Origin: Isoetes taiwanensis
Lineage: Eukaryota > Streptophyta > Lycopodiopsida > Isoetales > Isoetaceae
Length of the DNA: 64,000 nucleotides
Assembly: GCA_021234155.1 (NCBI GenBank)
Contig: JAJEKV010000288.1
Span: 250,001 to 314,000 of the forward strand
Direction: 5' to 3'
This document shows, one piece after another, positions 1-11,609 of this stretch (position 1 is its first letter; each line of letters opens with the position of its first letter). The notes under the pieces were generated by a model. It made no database searches and was not told where the DNA came from. It saw nothing but the letters and a program-made list of their open reading frames with translations. Both the position numbers and the translations under genes were made by a program.

Positions 1-2
1 AA

Positions 3-1017
3 TTATGTCCAAGGGAAGAGAGTGAAAGCATTGAAGAACCTGTTGCATGGCAAGCCTATAGCTATATTAATGAACCTTCGAAGAAAGGAACTTCTCGAAG
101 GCTGAAGCTGATTGACAAGAACAGCAGTGCAAAATGTATGTTAGATAGTATGTTTGATCATATGGCTAAATTTGTACATCATAACTTTGTGGCACATTGA
201 CAAAGCAAGCAATTCAAGGAATCCATTAGAACACTTCGGGATGATGCTGTACTATCGGTTGTTGATTTCTCAGAGAATTATACATCGAAACCATTCAATG
301 AGATTCAAGCACAACATTGGTACAACGAGCAGATCAGCATTTTAGTTCATATGACAATGTTCAAGGTAAATGGAAAAATGAGGAAATGTGTGCACTTCTT
401 CATTTCAGATGATAAGACACATGATACTCACTTTGTACAGGATGCATTCAGGTTGCATCTTAAGTGGTTGCAAGAAAACGATGGCAGTCAGAAGAAGTTT
501 TACTTAGTTTGGTCTGACGGGTGTGCCGACCAATTCAAATCGAGACGAGCATTCTATCATGTAACCAGGTATCATCATGAACATAAAATAAGAATGCAAT
601 GGAATTTTTTTGGTTCAGGACATGATAACATGATGGAGAAGGGGCTATTGCGAAGCTATGGCTTGAGGCAGAACAAAGAAAGAAGGAGGGGAAGCCCAGG
701 GGAAGGTGGTCATAAATGCTAAAACTGCATGTGATGTTTTGAGAGAAAAAAAATCAGATGTGGAACGGGTATTTTGGGAGGTTACTAACATTGATCGATC
801 ACAAAGACTTGACGTGTTGCCAGTCAAAGATGTGTAGACAATTCATTGCGTGTCATCGATAGACCCTAGTGACCCAACAAAGCTACTATGTAGGTCTCTT
901 TCATGTTTTTGCAAGGCATGCATAAGTTTTGATTGGCCTGCTTGCGAGAATGTTGGCCATTGTGGTAAGTGGGAGTTAAGAAAACAAGAGCCTACAAATC
1001 AGAACAGGGATCCAAGC
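3..1017 (+). pseudogene. Transposase-like HGKGEHDG family, copy 1 (C-terminal half, broken)
   Basis: One plus-strand frame runs from the window edge, with an in-frame TGA at 198-200, through F-S-E-N-Y-T, a W-Y-N-E-Q-I-S-I-L-V-H stretch and V-W-S-D-G-C-A-D-Q-F-K-S to F-F-G-S-G-H. It then shifts frame near the motif that reads HGKGEHDG in copy 2, shifts again near 705 and has a TAG near 836. It ends in a Cys-rich tail (C-F-C-K-A-C ... P-A-C ... H-C-G-K-W). The same blocks in the same order occur at 7.1-8.9 kb and, in part, at 45.4-46.2 kb. Acidic and His residues in the D-G/Q-F-K and HGKGEHD blocks suggest a metal-dependent nuclease core, but I cannot place the family. It is interrupted at its 3-prime end by the LTR element that begins at 1018. 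Confidence 0.6.
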
Positions 1018-1224
1018 TAAAACAGACACTTGACGTGGCACGCTATCTCACCACCCAACCACGAGCCCTCAGCTATGACACAGCTGCCCCAGAGCTCTCC
1101 CCCGAGCTACTATATAGCATGCACGCTCCCTTTGGTCCTTCTTTGGACCAAAGGCTCTCTTTGGACCATAGGCCATCTTTGGACTAAAAGCCATCTTTGG
1201 ACTCCACGTCCTTAGCATATAGCA
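1018..1224 (-). repeat. 3-prime LTR of the 2.9-kb gypsy element
   Basis: This copy looks base-for-base the same as 3749-3955. On the minus strand it begins TG and ends in TTTTA rather than the usual CA. A TATATAG box lies near 1111-1117. The part at 1139-1203 is built of about four short units around CTTTGGAC. Confidence 0.88.
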
Positions 1225-1424
1225 TTCCCCCCCTCTTGACATTGCAGCGGTCCTCTGCTGCAAAAGGGTATCTAAATACCTTTAGCCATCCGAGCATAGT
1301 CCTTCCTTGGCCCTCGCTTAGGCCGGCTAGTAGAAGCCTGTGCTTGGACTTCCTCTTGTCCCGCGGCTTCCTTTGCTTTCCGATCTTTATATTCTCTAAG
1401 AATATCCGGATAAGCTTCTAAAAC

Positions 1425-3010
1425 ATTGCCACGCACCCATGAAGGCGTCCTCCAAAGGTTTGTGCTTTAACTTAACCAAATATTGTCTTGAACCACTAGT
1501 GGATTTTGTCTTCCAAAATTGTTTCCTGATTCTAGAACTTTGGAAATACCAATCAATTCTGGCTCACTTAACCTCTCAATTGGAGGTAAGGCTTTACCTT
1601 GATAAACTTTTAGGAATCATACATTCACTATATCATACATTCTCTAACATTGAGGCAATCATAATTGATATGCACTCTCCTTGACCACTTATAACTTAAA
1701 ATGGTCCATGGAAATGGAGTCGACACTTAAGACCTTTCTTGTGCGCACCTTTCTTAAAGTGTCCTTTATGTATCCTTATCCATATCCAATCTCCTTTCTT
1801 AAAAACCATTGGCAACTACCACTTAGATGATTTCTTGGCAAAATAATCCTGAGCATCTCGAATAGGAGCGTGAAGCAAGTCCATGAGATCCTTATGCTCA
1901 ATAACTAAATCATCAGCATCTGGAACATCCTTACACACTCCAAAAAGTGTATTCCGCACAGGCTAACCATAGATCGTCTAAACATGTGTCATCTTTATGG
2001 TAGACTGATAGACATTATTGTATACAAATTCAGCTATAGGCAAATACTCTTTCGAATGACCTTGATGTTCCTTGACAAACCCTCTTATGATGGAACAAAT
2101 AACCTTGTTCACCACCTCAGGTTGTCCATCAATTTATGTAATAGAGAACCTTAACTCAGTTCCCAACTGCATAAGTAATGCCTTATAGAATTTACTGGTA
2201 TACTTTGTATTATAATTAGATACAATACCTTTAGGCAACCTATGTACCCTAAACATCTGTTTGATAAAGAGCGTAGCCGCACTAGAAGCCGTCAACTTAT
2301 CCGAACAAGGAATAAAATGAGCGTGCTTAGTTAAACAAGCAACAATTGTCCAAATGACAGTGTTCTTGCGAGAACTGGGAGGAAGACCAACAATAAAATC
2401 CATAGTGATCTGTTCCCACTTTGCCTCCGGAATAGGCAAGGATAAAGGAACACCATGAGGTTTCTTGTTCGCTTTCTTTATCCGTTGACAAGTAACACAA
2501 TGACGAATATGAACCAAAACATCTCTCCGCAATCCAGGCCAAATAAAGTATGGTTCAAGCTTTGCCAAAGTTGCCCCACGCCAGATGACCCGCCGTAGGG
2601 CATCATCATGGACTTCTTTAAGAATAAGTGATCGAAAATTCCGAACAATGCATAGCTTTGGACCTTTATACAAGAACCCATTAACGATCTTATATCCATA
2701 TGCATTGCCATTTTGAGCTAACAAGCAAATATCCTTATAATCAGGGTCAGTGGCATACAATGGCTTCATTTCCTCCAAATGGTTGGATTGTGCTATAGAA
2801 AGAGAACAAACTGCATAACGTCTACTTAAAGCATCAGCTACAACATTCTCTTTACCAGGACGATAATCCACTGAGAAATCATATTACTGCATAAAAGCAA
2901 CCCATTTCAACTGCTGTATCAGAAAACTTCCGACTTTCATAAGCAATAGGATGACCATCCTGCATCAAAACCGCGCCCAAAGCCATACCACTTGCATCAA
3001 CACATAACAA
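1425..3010 (-). pseudogene. Ty3/gypsy pol remnant: RNase H end, integrase, chromodomain-like tail
   Basis: Read on the minus strand. About 3000-2900 encodes V-D-A-S-G-M-A-L-G and the G-H-P-I-A-Y-E-S-R-K motif of the RT/RNase H junction. A deletion follows, then 2871-2134 is open: Y-R-P-G-K-E-N-V-V-A-D-A-L-S-R-R (end of RNase H), an integrase zinc-finger region ending C-V-T-C-Q-R, and an integrase core starting T-M-D-F-I-V-G-L-P. The second catalytic Asp appears as Asn (V-S-N-Y-N). Beyond 2134 the frame is stop-ridden but still shows the integrase C-terminus and, at about 1500-1430, a Y-L-V-K...L-E-D-A stretch typical of chromodomains. It belongs to the chromovirus branch of Ty3/gypsy and is certainly non-functional. 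Confidence 0.82.
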
Positions 3011-3735
3011 GAAAGGTAGACCAAACTTTGGCAAACACGTGAACTCTTACGGCAAGTTCTCCTTGAAAACTTTAAGCATTCACATAAATATGTCCTTGGC
3101 CTAGACCATTCCTTATGAATTAGTCTACCACTTTGCCACATAAAAAAAAATATATATATATACAAGCCCGTAGGGTTGTTCTATGCAATAAAGGCTTCCT
3201 TTTTGCCACTAGCAAAAGGAATACGTGCCCTTATTGGCTTTCTATGCAAGACTTCCTCGATCGTTGCATCTTTATGTCATGACTTTGTAATTTTCATGGC
3301 ACACTTATCCTAGAGTTATCTTCATGTCTTCTTGATGTAGAGTTGTCCTTGGCATAGGCTAAAAGAGCGAATTAGTCTATCCTTGGCCTTTGCTTTTCGA
3401 CATCAAGATCCTTGAGATTATTGTCTTCTTAAAGATATTTTCCTAAGGTCATGAACCAACGTGTATATCTTAAGAACTTATAAGACAAAACCTCATTACT
3501 ATACATCCATAGCTTATGCTTGCTAAGGCCGAACCCAAGCTACAAAGCATAGTCTAGCTATTGCGAGAATCGTTGGGATCTTACATCCATAGCTCCATGC
3601 TTGCCAAGGCAATAGCCCAAGTTACAAAGCACAACCTAGCCATACTAGAACTAGATTGTTGGGCAAAACACAAGTCTGGATGTAAGCACAATCCCCACCT
3701 CTCATGGAAACAAGAGGCACCCACCGAAACCTGAA

Positions 3736-3747
3736 GCTCTGATACCA
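3736..3747 (-). other. Primer-binding site (initiator Met tRNA type)
   Basis: The minus strand reads TGGTATCAGAGC one base inside the LTR edge. This is the standard complement of the plant initiator Met tRNA 3-prime end, used by many plant LTR retrotransposons. Confidence 0.85.
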
Positions 3748-3748
3748 C

Positions 3749-3955
3749 TAAAACAGACACTTGACGTGGCACGCTATCTCACCACCCAACCACGAGCCCT
3801 CAGCTATGACACAGCTGCCCCAGAGCTCTCCCCCGAGCTACTATATAGCATGCACGCTCCCTTTGGTCCTTCTTTGGACCAAAGGCTCTCTTTGGACCAT
3901 AGGCCATCTTTGGACTAAAAGCCATCTTTGGACTCCACGTCCTTAGCATATAGCA
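3749..3955 (-). repeat. 5-prime LTR of the 2.9-kb gypsy element
   Basis: Direct repeat of 1018-1224, offset 2731 bp. It lies next to the primer-binding site, which fixes the element's orientation as minus. Confidence 0.88.
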
Positions 3956-3956
3956 C

Positions 3957-4235
3957 AAGCATGTCTAAATATGCAGCCATAGCAGCAGTCTCATCGTTAT
4001 GAGTGCCGTGATATGTTGGTGTTCGAGAGCCAGTGCTTCTTGCCGAAGAACTTGTCTCCTCGTCATCGGGGTCATCGACCATATATGTGTGAGTGCATGC
4101 AGCCCACAACTGCGTCTGGGAACTGCCATACTCATATGTTATCCGCTCCATAACCAACTTGGGTAAAAGCACGCTGTGGTGTTCCAATTCGGCTGTCCCC
4201 CCTGTCCCCCGAAAATGTGGCGTTGCATCCACCAC
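3957..4235 (-). CDS. Unrecognised minus-strand reading frame
   Basis: An open minus-strand frame of about 93 residues with an acidic D-D-P-D-D-E-E-T run followed by a Ser-rich stretch. I recognise no family. It abuts the right edge of the LTR element, so before that insertion it lay just downstream of transposase-like copy 1 in the opposite orientation. It could be one exon of a longer minus-strand gene or chance coding. Confidence 0.2.
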
Positions 4236-4909
4236 TTTTGTGGTATGAAAGTATAATTATGGCACCGCCAGCTTTGCCGGTATTTAAGAATAGAGTCCCG
4301 GCCACCGTGGGGAAATTCTAATTTCAAAACTAAAATTCAAATTCAAATTCTTATTCTTTGGCCCCTTCCGTTTTTTTGCTGCGCCCCCGTTTCTTTGGCT
4401 CCCTCCCTCGCCGCAAGCTCCAATCCATTGTGGATATGGATGTCAATGAGGTAATCGTACACAAACCGCATTTCGCATGGGAGAAAACGAAGAAGAACCA
4501 AGGAACAAGAAATGTTGAAGAAAAAAGACGCCAGAGGAAAAGAAGAAGAGAAGAAAAAATTGGAGCTTGCAGAATTGGCGAAGGATCCGGTTCATCAAGA
4601 AGTGCAAGCAAAGAACGCCGTATTGTCCTTAGTTTGCTAACGTCTTTCTATAAACGGACCAAAAAAGAATGGAGGATAGCACGAAGAAAGAAATTTTACT
4701 TGATTTTTGAGGGATAAAACATTGGAAAAATTCATAGGTGAAGAATTAAAGGATTTGGAAGCCAAGAGCATCGTTATAAGGAGCCTCGGGACTCCATGCG
4801 GTCGGCCAAACTCTCTACCACAATGATCTGCCTAGCAACCAAGAATAGCCGCCTTGTAATGTCCGTACCCACCGCGCAGTGATTCGGTGACAAAATCAGG
4901 CGCGAGATC
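4236..4909. other. No recognisable gene
   Basis: AT-rich spacer followed by a purine-rich tract (about 4470-4720) that opens Lys/Arg/Glu-rich frames on both strands. Such frames are expected from the base composition. I see no domain. Confidence 0.5.
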
Positions 4910-5499
4910 TTGAAAGGTATTAGGTGTTCACCCAAGAAACCCGCAAAAAGGCAAAGAAAAAGAGGGAAGAGATCGATTACAATGGTGGGAAATGGGTTTT
5001 CTTACAAGAGGGCTAAAAGATTCGATGCAATTTCAGATGAACATATAGAAAAGATTCAAAAATTTTGGATTGAGAACACTGTGAGTGTCTCCTAACACAA
5101 AGGATGTTAGAACTAGAAGATTGAGAGAAATGTAAGAGAAGAACATGCTGCCCACTATCCGGAGGAATCACAAAAGTTAGTTTATTTACATTAATCATGT
5201 TTTCTTAGTTATGGTGCTTAGTATGGTGGTGCATGTGGTGGTTATTGTGTTGTACGTTGATTGTGGTGTAATTGTATGCAAACATGTGAATTGTGTGTGT
5301 AGTTGACTCTAGTCCGAAATGCAATATTTAATGTTTGGAATATTATTAGAACATGACGAATTGAGTACTCCTTTTTTACCTGGGTGTGTGTACAGGGTCT
5401 AAAAATATTTGAGCTATAACTAACTGATCCTGAGATACAAATTTTTGTTGAATAAAGACAATCAGATTCAAGCACAGCTCTGTTGGAAAGTATGATATA

Positions 5500-6200
5500 T
5501 TAAAAAAAGGATCTTACAAAATTTGGCTTTACAAAATTTGGCTTTCCATTGAAAGCTCGACCTGGTGAACTAAATTTACATGCATGATTTCCTAAGCAAC
5601 AGAAATGCCGGGTATGACGGGCTCGAGAACCGGTGCATCCAAAATTATTGTTTTTCGCGACTAAAGCATCTAAGCTTTTCGCAGTCATCCCAATTTGCGG
5701 GATGAGGTTTGCCGCTGCTTCCTCGCATCCCCTAGTGGTAAGGCACGCATAATTCGCCAAGAAAATCCGTTGTTGCGAGTCGAGCGGACAAGTGGTGAGA
5801 GAACAAATATACCGGTTGCCCTTGCGTGACATGTAACATAAGCTCATGAACTCTGTCTAAGAGCTCTCTTCCTGTCAATCTGACTCCAAGCATAGCCATT
5901 GAAGGCCCAACATCCAGTCTGTTGTATGCCTTTAGGTTGGATTCGAAATCAGCAAAGAAGGTGGATTTAGGCATATCCACCTTCAGAGATTTATCACGAG
6001 CCCTGTTTAACATGTGCCGAATGCCCTCCTGGGTCACCCTACAATAGCCGTAGTGATCTCTGAACATGGATCCTACCATGTTGCCGGAATGAACTTCTTC
6101 GATTTGGCGCGAATTGGGAATGAAACGCCAAAAATCAGACGTAGGAACAGGATTTAGGACCCAGATCCTTTTCTAATGATTAGAAGAGGAATGTAATTAT
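5500..6200 (-). pseudogene. Unrecognised minus-strand coding remnant
   Basis: Two overlapping minus-strand frames (6079-5732, then 5847-5500) appear to continue one protein across a frameshift near 5740. Codons upstream of 6079 remain open to about 6200. The product has ordinary globular composition (for example F-F-A-D-F-E-S-N-L-K-A-Y-N-R-L-D-V-G) and no motif I know. It lies antisense inside the intron of transposase-like copy 2, so it may be an older nested insertion. Confidence 0.3.
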
Positions 6201-6275
6201 TAAAAGGGTGTACGAATTTCAGAAGTGTTTATGAGAGCAGGCTTTTATGTCAGACGAAATAGGATAAAAGTGATG

Positions 6276-6955
6276 TGATGTGATGTGATGTGTGGTGTCG
6301 TGATGGTGTGGTGTGGTGTGGTGCGGTGCGGTGCGGTGCGGTGCGGTGCGGTGCGGTGGTGTGGGTTGCGTTATGTCCATGGTGTCATGTGGGTGTATGC
6401 ATGTTAATGTATGATCTGGAGAATCTCCCCCCTCACCCCACCACACCCCATCTATCCCACCACCATAGACTACCACCACATCTTGGGCACCACCACATTA
6501 CCACCACATGCACACACATCCCACCACATCCCACGCCCACACCCCTCCACCACCACCACCACCACCACCACCACCACATCACACCACAATCCACAACACC
6601 ACACCACACCACCACCACTACACCCCTCCCACCACCACCACACTCCACCACACACCACCACCACCACCACACCCCACCACCACACTCCACCACACCACAT
6701 CATAGCACCACACACCACTACACACACCACCACCACCACCCCCACCACCACACCACACACCACTCCACCACCACCACCCCCACCACCACCCCACCACCAC
6801 ACCACACACACCCACTCCACCACCCCCCACCACCACACCCCCCCACCACCACACACACCACTCCACCACCCCCCCACCACCACAATCCACCACCACCACC
6901 CCCACCACCACACTCCACCACCACCCACACTCCACCACCACTCCACACTCCACCA
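6276..6955 (+). repeat. CCACCA-rich array with GATGT and GGTGC runs
   Basis: The array starts with (GATGT) repeats near 6270-6292 and (GGTGC) repeats at about 6320-6355. Then 6430-6955 is almost entirely CCACCA, CCACACCA and CCACTCCA units on the plus strand. It opens long His/Thr/Pro or Gly/Trp/Val frames on both strands, which are composition artefacts. A second array of the same kind lies at 11836-12480 in the opposite orientation. Confidence 0.9.
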
Positions 6956-8914
6956 TTTGGTGTATGGTACATGTGGTGTGGTGTGTGGTAATGTACACAG
7001 CACTAAGGTGCTCGTTCTGGTGAATATGATGAGTGTGGGGCATGGTATGGTGCATGGTTTGGTGTGGTATACACATCCTAACAGTTTAGTGTTCATTTCA
7101 TGCAGATGCTATTGTTCAAGAGGTTTCTGGACCAACATCCAGAAATTAAGATTCGTCTTCGAGCTTTTGAGAAGCTAAAACCCTGGTTTGTTGTGAAATT
7201 GAAGGACTTCAATAGTTCTTTGTTGCATTCAAAGACGTGAGGATGCAAATGCTAGTGGATGGACTCAATGGGATGAGAACCAAACATCAGAAAGAATTGC
7301 ACTTGCACCTGCGATGTTTGTAGATCACATGAACTTGGTCAATGCAGGGCACACCAGCATAAAATTGCAAGTACAGGAAGCTTGTGGAGATCTATATTGT
7401 GTCCAAAGAGTGAATTAGATGAGTTTCACAAGAAGGCGTGCATCCTTGGAAATTGTGAGCTGTGTGGAATCAAGAAGTTTCAGACTGTCCCATGGAAGGA
7501 AGTGGCAAGAGGGAAAGTGAAATGGGAGTACATTGACTATGAAAAAGACAACGCCTCGAGTTACGGTAGGAGACCGACTCATCAAGACAATGAGACGTAA
7601 CCCAAGGAGCTTCGGATAAACCGAAAAGAGCGTCTAAAAATCTTTCCAATCGCATAATTTCAGGTACCAATGGCGAGGCAAAACAGTTTTAAGGAGCTTC
7701 GGAGAATCTCCCAGCCAGATGCATGTCTCGGTAGTGGATTTTGCAGAGAACTATACATTCAAGAAACAAGAGGAGGCGGTCGATGCTATTTGGGTCAATA
7801 ACCAGATTACCATTTTGGTTCAAATAACATATCGGTATGACTTCGATGGCGAGATGAGATTATCAAGGAAACACATTACTATGTATCGATGATAGGGAAC
7901 ACGATACTTTGTTAGGTGCAACACCGCTTCATGAAGCACCACAAATATCTGGAGCAGAAAGGAAGGGTTCCAAAGAGACATTATGTGTTTTCGGATGGTG
8001 CAAACATCTCAATTCAAGGCTTCTAGACCATTTTACTTTGTGGCTAGGTACACAAACGATTAACGATGTCTATATGATGTGGGATTTTTTGGTTCTAACC
8101 ACGGGAAAGGTGAACACGATGGCAAAGCTGCTGAGTTGAAGAGATGGTTAAGACAAGCGCAATTAAAATCTGGTAAACATAAAATTGGGTAATGCTCATG
8201 AAGTGGTAGAAGTTGCCGAAGAGATGTTTACTTGTGGAACATCCGAAAGTGGATGAACACATCTGAAACCGATGAAGAGGAAGAATATAAAAAGGTTCTT
8301 TTGGGAAGTCAAGGTGGAGGATATAGATAGAAAGAAAGCATGGGGTGCGAGAAAGGATTTTTGGACACTAGGATCCATTGTGTACATGCATTCAATCCAC
8401 GAATCTCCATTGCGGTTGCTGCGAGGGAACTTTCATGCTTCAAGCAGCCTACGCTTGGATGGCATGTGGGACGGATTGTGTGAACAAGCACTACGTTGAT
8501 GATTGGAAACTTCAAGTTATTGTACCATCCTCCAATGTGCATGCCGACATTGAGGACCGTAAATCCAAAGAGGTCCTTGTTCTCCTCAATCCCACGATGT
8601 TAGCGAGAGGCACTTAGAGTTGGTGATAATTTTGCTGTTGTTGCTCCAGAAAGGGAATGATGAGGGTTGAATTTTGGATTACGATGTGCACAAAACCAAA
8701 ATGGATAGTGGAGAAAGACTTCCAACTCAATGGAACATGGTACCTCGCCGGTGATAGTGTCATAGAAGGTATGTATTACAAGAAGGGCGCCAAGATCAAC
8801 CGGCCGCCTATGATCTTTTGCAAGAAAGACGACTTAGGCATAGTATTCACAACACAGATCGTGCAATCGGACTTCACATGCCACCAACTAAACGTCAAAA
8901 ACAACTGTATATAG

Positions 8915-9405
8915 GCGGATCCTTTAGATGAGGAGAAAAATTTTACGAATTTACCCCAAGTTCTTTTCGATGATGATGAAATGTAAAACCATTCTCAGTA
9001 GTTTTGAGAACTCATGTGAAGTTTTGTGCTTCAAATTTGTGACAATGAGTTTGTCTTGATTTCTTTTGAAGATTTGAATTCTTCTGAAACACTTGATTCC
9101 TTTGTTTGTGAGATGAATTGAATATGAATTTTCATTGAAATGAATCGAGGTTACAATAACAATTATGTACATAAGAAAGATATATAGTGATTTAAGTACG
9201 AGGTGACTCATGCACCTACATACTTCCCAATGCATATGTTCCTCTCGGGCCCGGCTTTTTTGTTGCTTCTAATCTTAAAACTTCAAGCATGAACACTCTA
9301 ACATCAACTAGATCCCGGTCCGAAATGTCCACAACCTGCGAGTTAACCACACTTTGTCAATAACAGAGTTTGGTTTGTCTGCTGCATTTAAGTTGACTTA
9401 CTAGA
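8915..9405. other. No recognisable gene
   Basis: Spacer between the 3-prime end of transposase-like copy 2 and the convergent Ulp1-type gene. No motif, RNA gene or repeat structure seen. Confidence 0.5.
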
Positions 9406-11438
9406 TCAGGCAACAATATATTCACTCCTTTTAAGTACCCTCACAAATTTGTGCATAAATGAACATACGGCAGGGCCACATGAATGACCATCGGTTTGAA
9501 GAGGCGTTCTGGAAATTTTCACAACATTTGAGGTTGTAAAGCTGAAATTATTGTGTCCAAGCAATTCTAGGAACCTGCACTCAAAGTTTGTTGTCATTGT
9601 GCCACAACAGCAAAATGCAATGAGCAAGCACTAACCTCTCAATATGTCTGCTTCTGCCATGCAAGCCCGAGCTATCAAAGTGATATATCCCTGGTTTATA
9701 TCTCCGTGCGAGACACGCGTGGCTTACAATCAGAAAACAGGTCCAGTGATGTCCATCACAAGCGGAGACAAAAACATGTAATCGGCACTTATCCGCATTC
9801 ACATGTTTCCTTATTGTTTTGTAACTATTTGTGTCCTTGGACAATGTCGAGTGAAAAAGAGGGTCAAAGAAATGAAAGGGATGGCTCATTCCTTGGAGAA
9901 TCAAGTAGTATTCCATGTATCTGCAAACATATGCATATCATCTGGCACAATCCTGATGATCACAAATCAGATGAAAGTATCACCTTGAGAAGAGGAGGAT
10001 CAATTGATCATTGAAACCACTGCGTATCGGCTTCCAAAATTTGATGTCGGTGGAACTAATCACGGGCGTTTCAGTTCCACTTTCAAAGCACCACTTCGGA
10101 TGATGTGTATTTGGCTTTAGATAGTCGAGGGGGACTGCCGAAGCTCTATCATCTCTAGTTCTAAAACACACACGAGAACATTTGCTCACAATCCATTCAA
10201 ATATTTTAAATTGAAAAAGTACAACACATATCATAGAAATTTTTTTACTTATATTGACTTTCAAAGAGTTTTACAAGATTCATTTATGAAAATACTTGTC
10301 GAGCATTTTCATGCGATTCTATGCCGACTCTTGGAATCCCACATGTTCCACATTTGATGTTCCTTCACATAAGCCGGCACACTTTTACGCGGCGTAAGTC
10401 CCTCCAGCCATGGTTTGAGTTGCTCCAAAAGGAAATTGGAATCCAACCTGCCGGGAGCAAAACTATTTGGACATATCATTGTGTTGTTATTTGGTTGGCG
10501 AGAACCCTTATATCTCATTGTCATCTATCAACAATGTGTTTGTCACCTGGTATCTCCAAAATTTCTAGTACACTTTGGGACAGATCCTTAAGGAAAATTG
10601 GCTTATTAACCACTTTTAATTTTGTGTTGGTGCAGTCATCGATTCCAAATAAAAAGAAATCTGCCCTTATATTCCTCAAGAAAGCAACTTTCTCGTCAAC
10701 AAGTCAACATTACTCTTAGCCATCTTTGGACCACAATGCAATCTCAAATTTTGAAAAACACCATTCTAAGAACTCCTGAAATCCAGGCCCGAAAGCGCAA
10801 ACTTTTGATGGTTCAATTTCGGATGGTCACTACGGCGCTCTACCGATGGGGATCCTCTCTTTCAAGTCATAAAACTTGCCTAAAACCCCATTAAAATCAG
10901 AACAAGGAGAATTTCAGTTAACCTCTTGGTTTTGTTGGTTGAGGTGTATTGGACTCGTTGAGCGACCGCATCTTGTCGGGATCCGGGGTTTCTTTGTCAA
11001 CTTCATCACCTGCATCCGCATTTGGCTCATATTCAGCACCAAAACTTTTTTCTGGTGAAGGACCCCGTACAGAATGAATCTCAAGGGAATTAATTTCCCC
11101 CCCTAAATCAGATGCACTAGGAATCTCTTCGTCATGGCTTCCAGTTGCAGTAGCATTTATCTCTGCAACAAATTGAAATGAGGAAGACCACAGAAAAATA
11201 CAAAAAAATAAATCATGTATGTGGCATCGGTATTTTACTTGATAATGATCGCATTGGGTTGACTATCCAAATTTTGTTTTGGAGTCTCCATGCCGTCAGC
11301 AGCTGGGATTGACTTAGGAGTATCAAATGGGGTGAATTCTAGGTACAACCGGGAGGTATCTTGCAGTCTCATAACTGATAGAGGCGTGGATAATTGTTGG
11401 ATATCCTTGGTCTCAAATTTCTGCAATTCTGCAAACAC
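9406..11438 (-). pseudogene. Spliced gene with Ulp1-type cysteine protease domain (A)
   Basis: Read on the minus strand. Exon 11438-11239 ends CAA|GTAAAA. A 76-bp intron follows, then exon 11162-10918 encodes an acidic Glu/Asp/Pro-rich linker ending P-T-K-P-R-G and a stop, so a further splice is needed. Sequences at 10524-10309 and 10264-9406 continue the protein. The last part is a Ulp1/SENP (peptidase C48) domain: C-D-G-H-H-W-T-C-F with the catalytic His near 9748, Y-H-F-D-S-S with Asp near 9676, and T-D-G-H-S-C-G-P with Cys near 9480. The catalytic set looks complete, but a frame change near 9600 separates Asp from Cys; a short intron could explain it. Such proteases act on SUMO or related peptides, and plant transposons often carry them. 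Confidence 0.55.
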
Positions 11439-11525
11439 TAAGTCAGTAGACCTGTGACAACATAGTAAACATTAGTTAAGGCACTTGTTTGCAGCGAATC
11501 TATATTGTTTGCAGCGAACAATATC

Positions 11526-11572
11526 AAGCCTGGTGAGTTGACAACCATTCAAGAGGGTCACGCACCAGGCTT
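11526..11572. repeat. 10-bp inverted repeat hairpin
   Basis: AAGCCTGGTG (11526-11535) and its perfect complement CACCAGGCTT (11563-11572) with a 27-nt loop, followed by a T run. A 12-bp direct repeat, GTTTGCAGCGAA, lies just upstream near 11487 and 11509. Confidence 0.7.
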
Positions 11573-11609
11573 TTTACTCTCTTTTCGATGTTCCTGTTTA
11601 TATATATAT

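Larger units (their letters stand above)
1018..3955 (-). mobile_element. Short Ty3/gypsy LTR element with identical LTRs
   Basis: Two 207-bp direct repeats that look identical (1018-1224 and 3749-3955) bound a 2.5-kb interior, and CAAGC is duplicated at both edges (1013-1017, 3956-3960). The element reads on the minus strand: LTR starting TGCTATATGC, a methionine-initiator-type primer site directly inside the 3749 edge, RNase H/integrase remnants, a chromodomain-like tail, then the second LTR. Gag, protease and most of the reverse transcriptase are missing. LTR identity with a dead interior points to recent mobilisation in trans by a related active element, or recent gene conversion of the LTRs. 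Confidence 0.88.
5176..7105 (+). other. Intron of transposase-like copy 2
   Basis: GT at 5176 (AAAA|GTTAGT) and AG at 7104-7105 (TTCATGCAG|ATG). Copy 3 has an intron at the corresponding protein position, immediately after E-x-S-Q. The interval contains an unassigned minus-strand reading frame and the CCACCA array. Confidence 0.55.
4910..8914 (+). pseudogene. Transposase-like HGKGEHDG family, copy 2 (near full length, frameshifted)
   Basis: Exon 1 (about 4910-5175) encodes a Lys-rich start, a block ending E-K-I-Q-K-F-W-I-E-N-T, then R-T-R-R-L-R-E and R-E-E-H-A-A-H-Y-P-E-E-S-Q before a GTTAGT donor. Exon 2 opens after TGCAG at 7106 with F-E-K-L-K-P-W-F-V-V-K-L-K-D-F and continues through the Cys-rich C-I-L-G-N-C-E-L-C-G-I block (near 7440), V-D-F-A-E-N-Y-T (7737), Q-F-K-A-S-R-P-F-Y-F (about 8012) and G-S-N-H-G-K-G-E-H-D-G (near 8100). 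The C-terminal region (8657-8914) is better preserved. At least six frameshifts or stops separate the blocks. The family is unknown to me. An intron at the same place in copy 3 means copies spread as DNA and argues for a DNA transposon. Confidence 0.62.

Noticed and set aside
4351-4717. Lys/Arg-rich plus-strand ORF of 119 codons and its antisense frame
   Set aside because: Purine-rich tract effect; no start context, domain or relatives seen.
6290-7178. Long His/Thr/Pro-rich and Gly/Val/Trp-rich open frames
   Set aside because: They exist in several frames on both strands because the CCACCA array has no stop triplets; no domain, and composition explains them.
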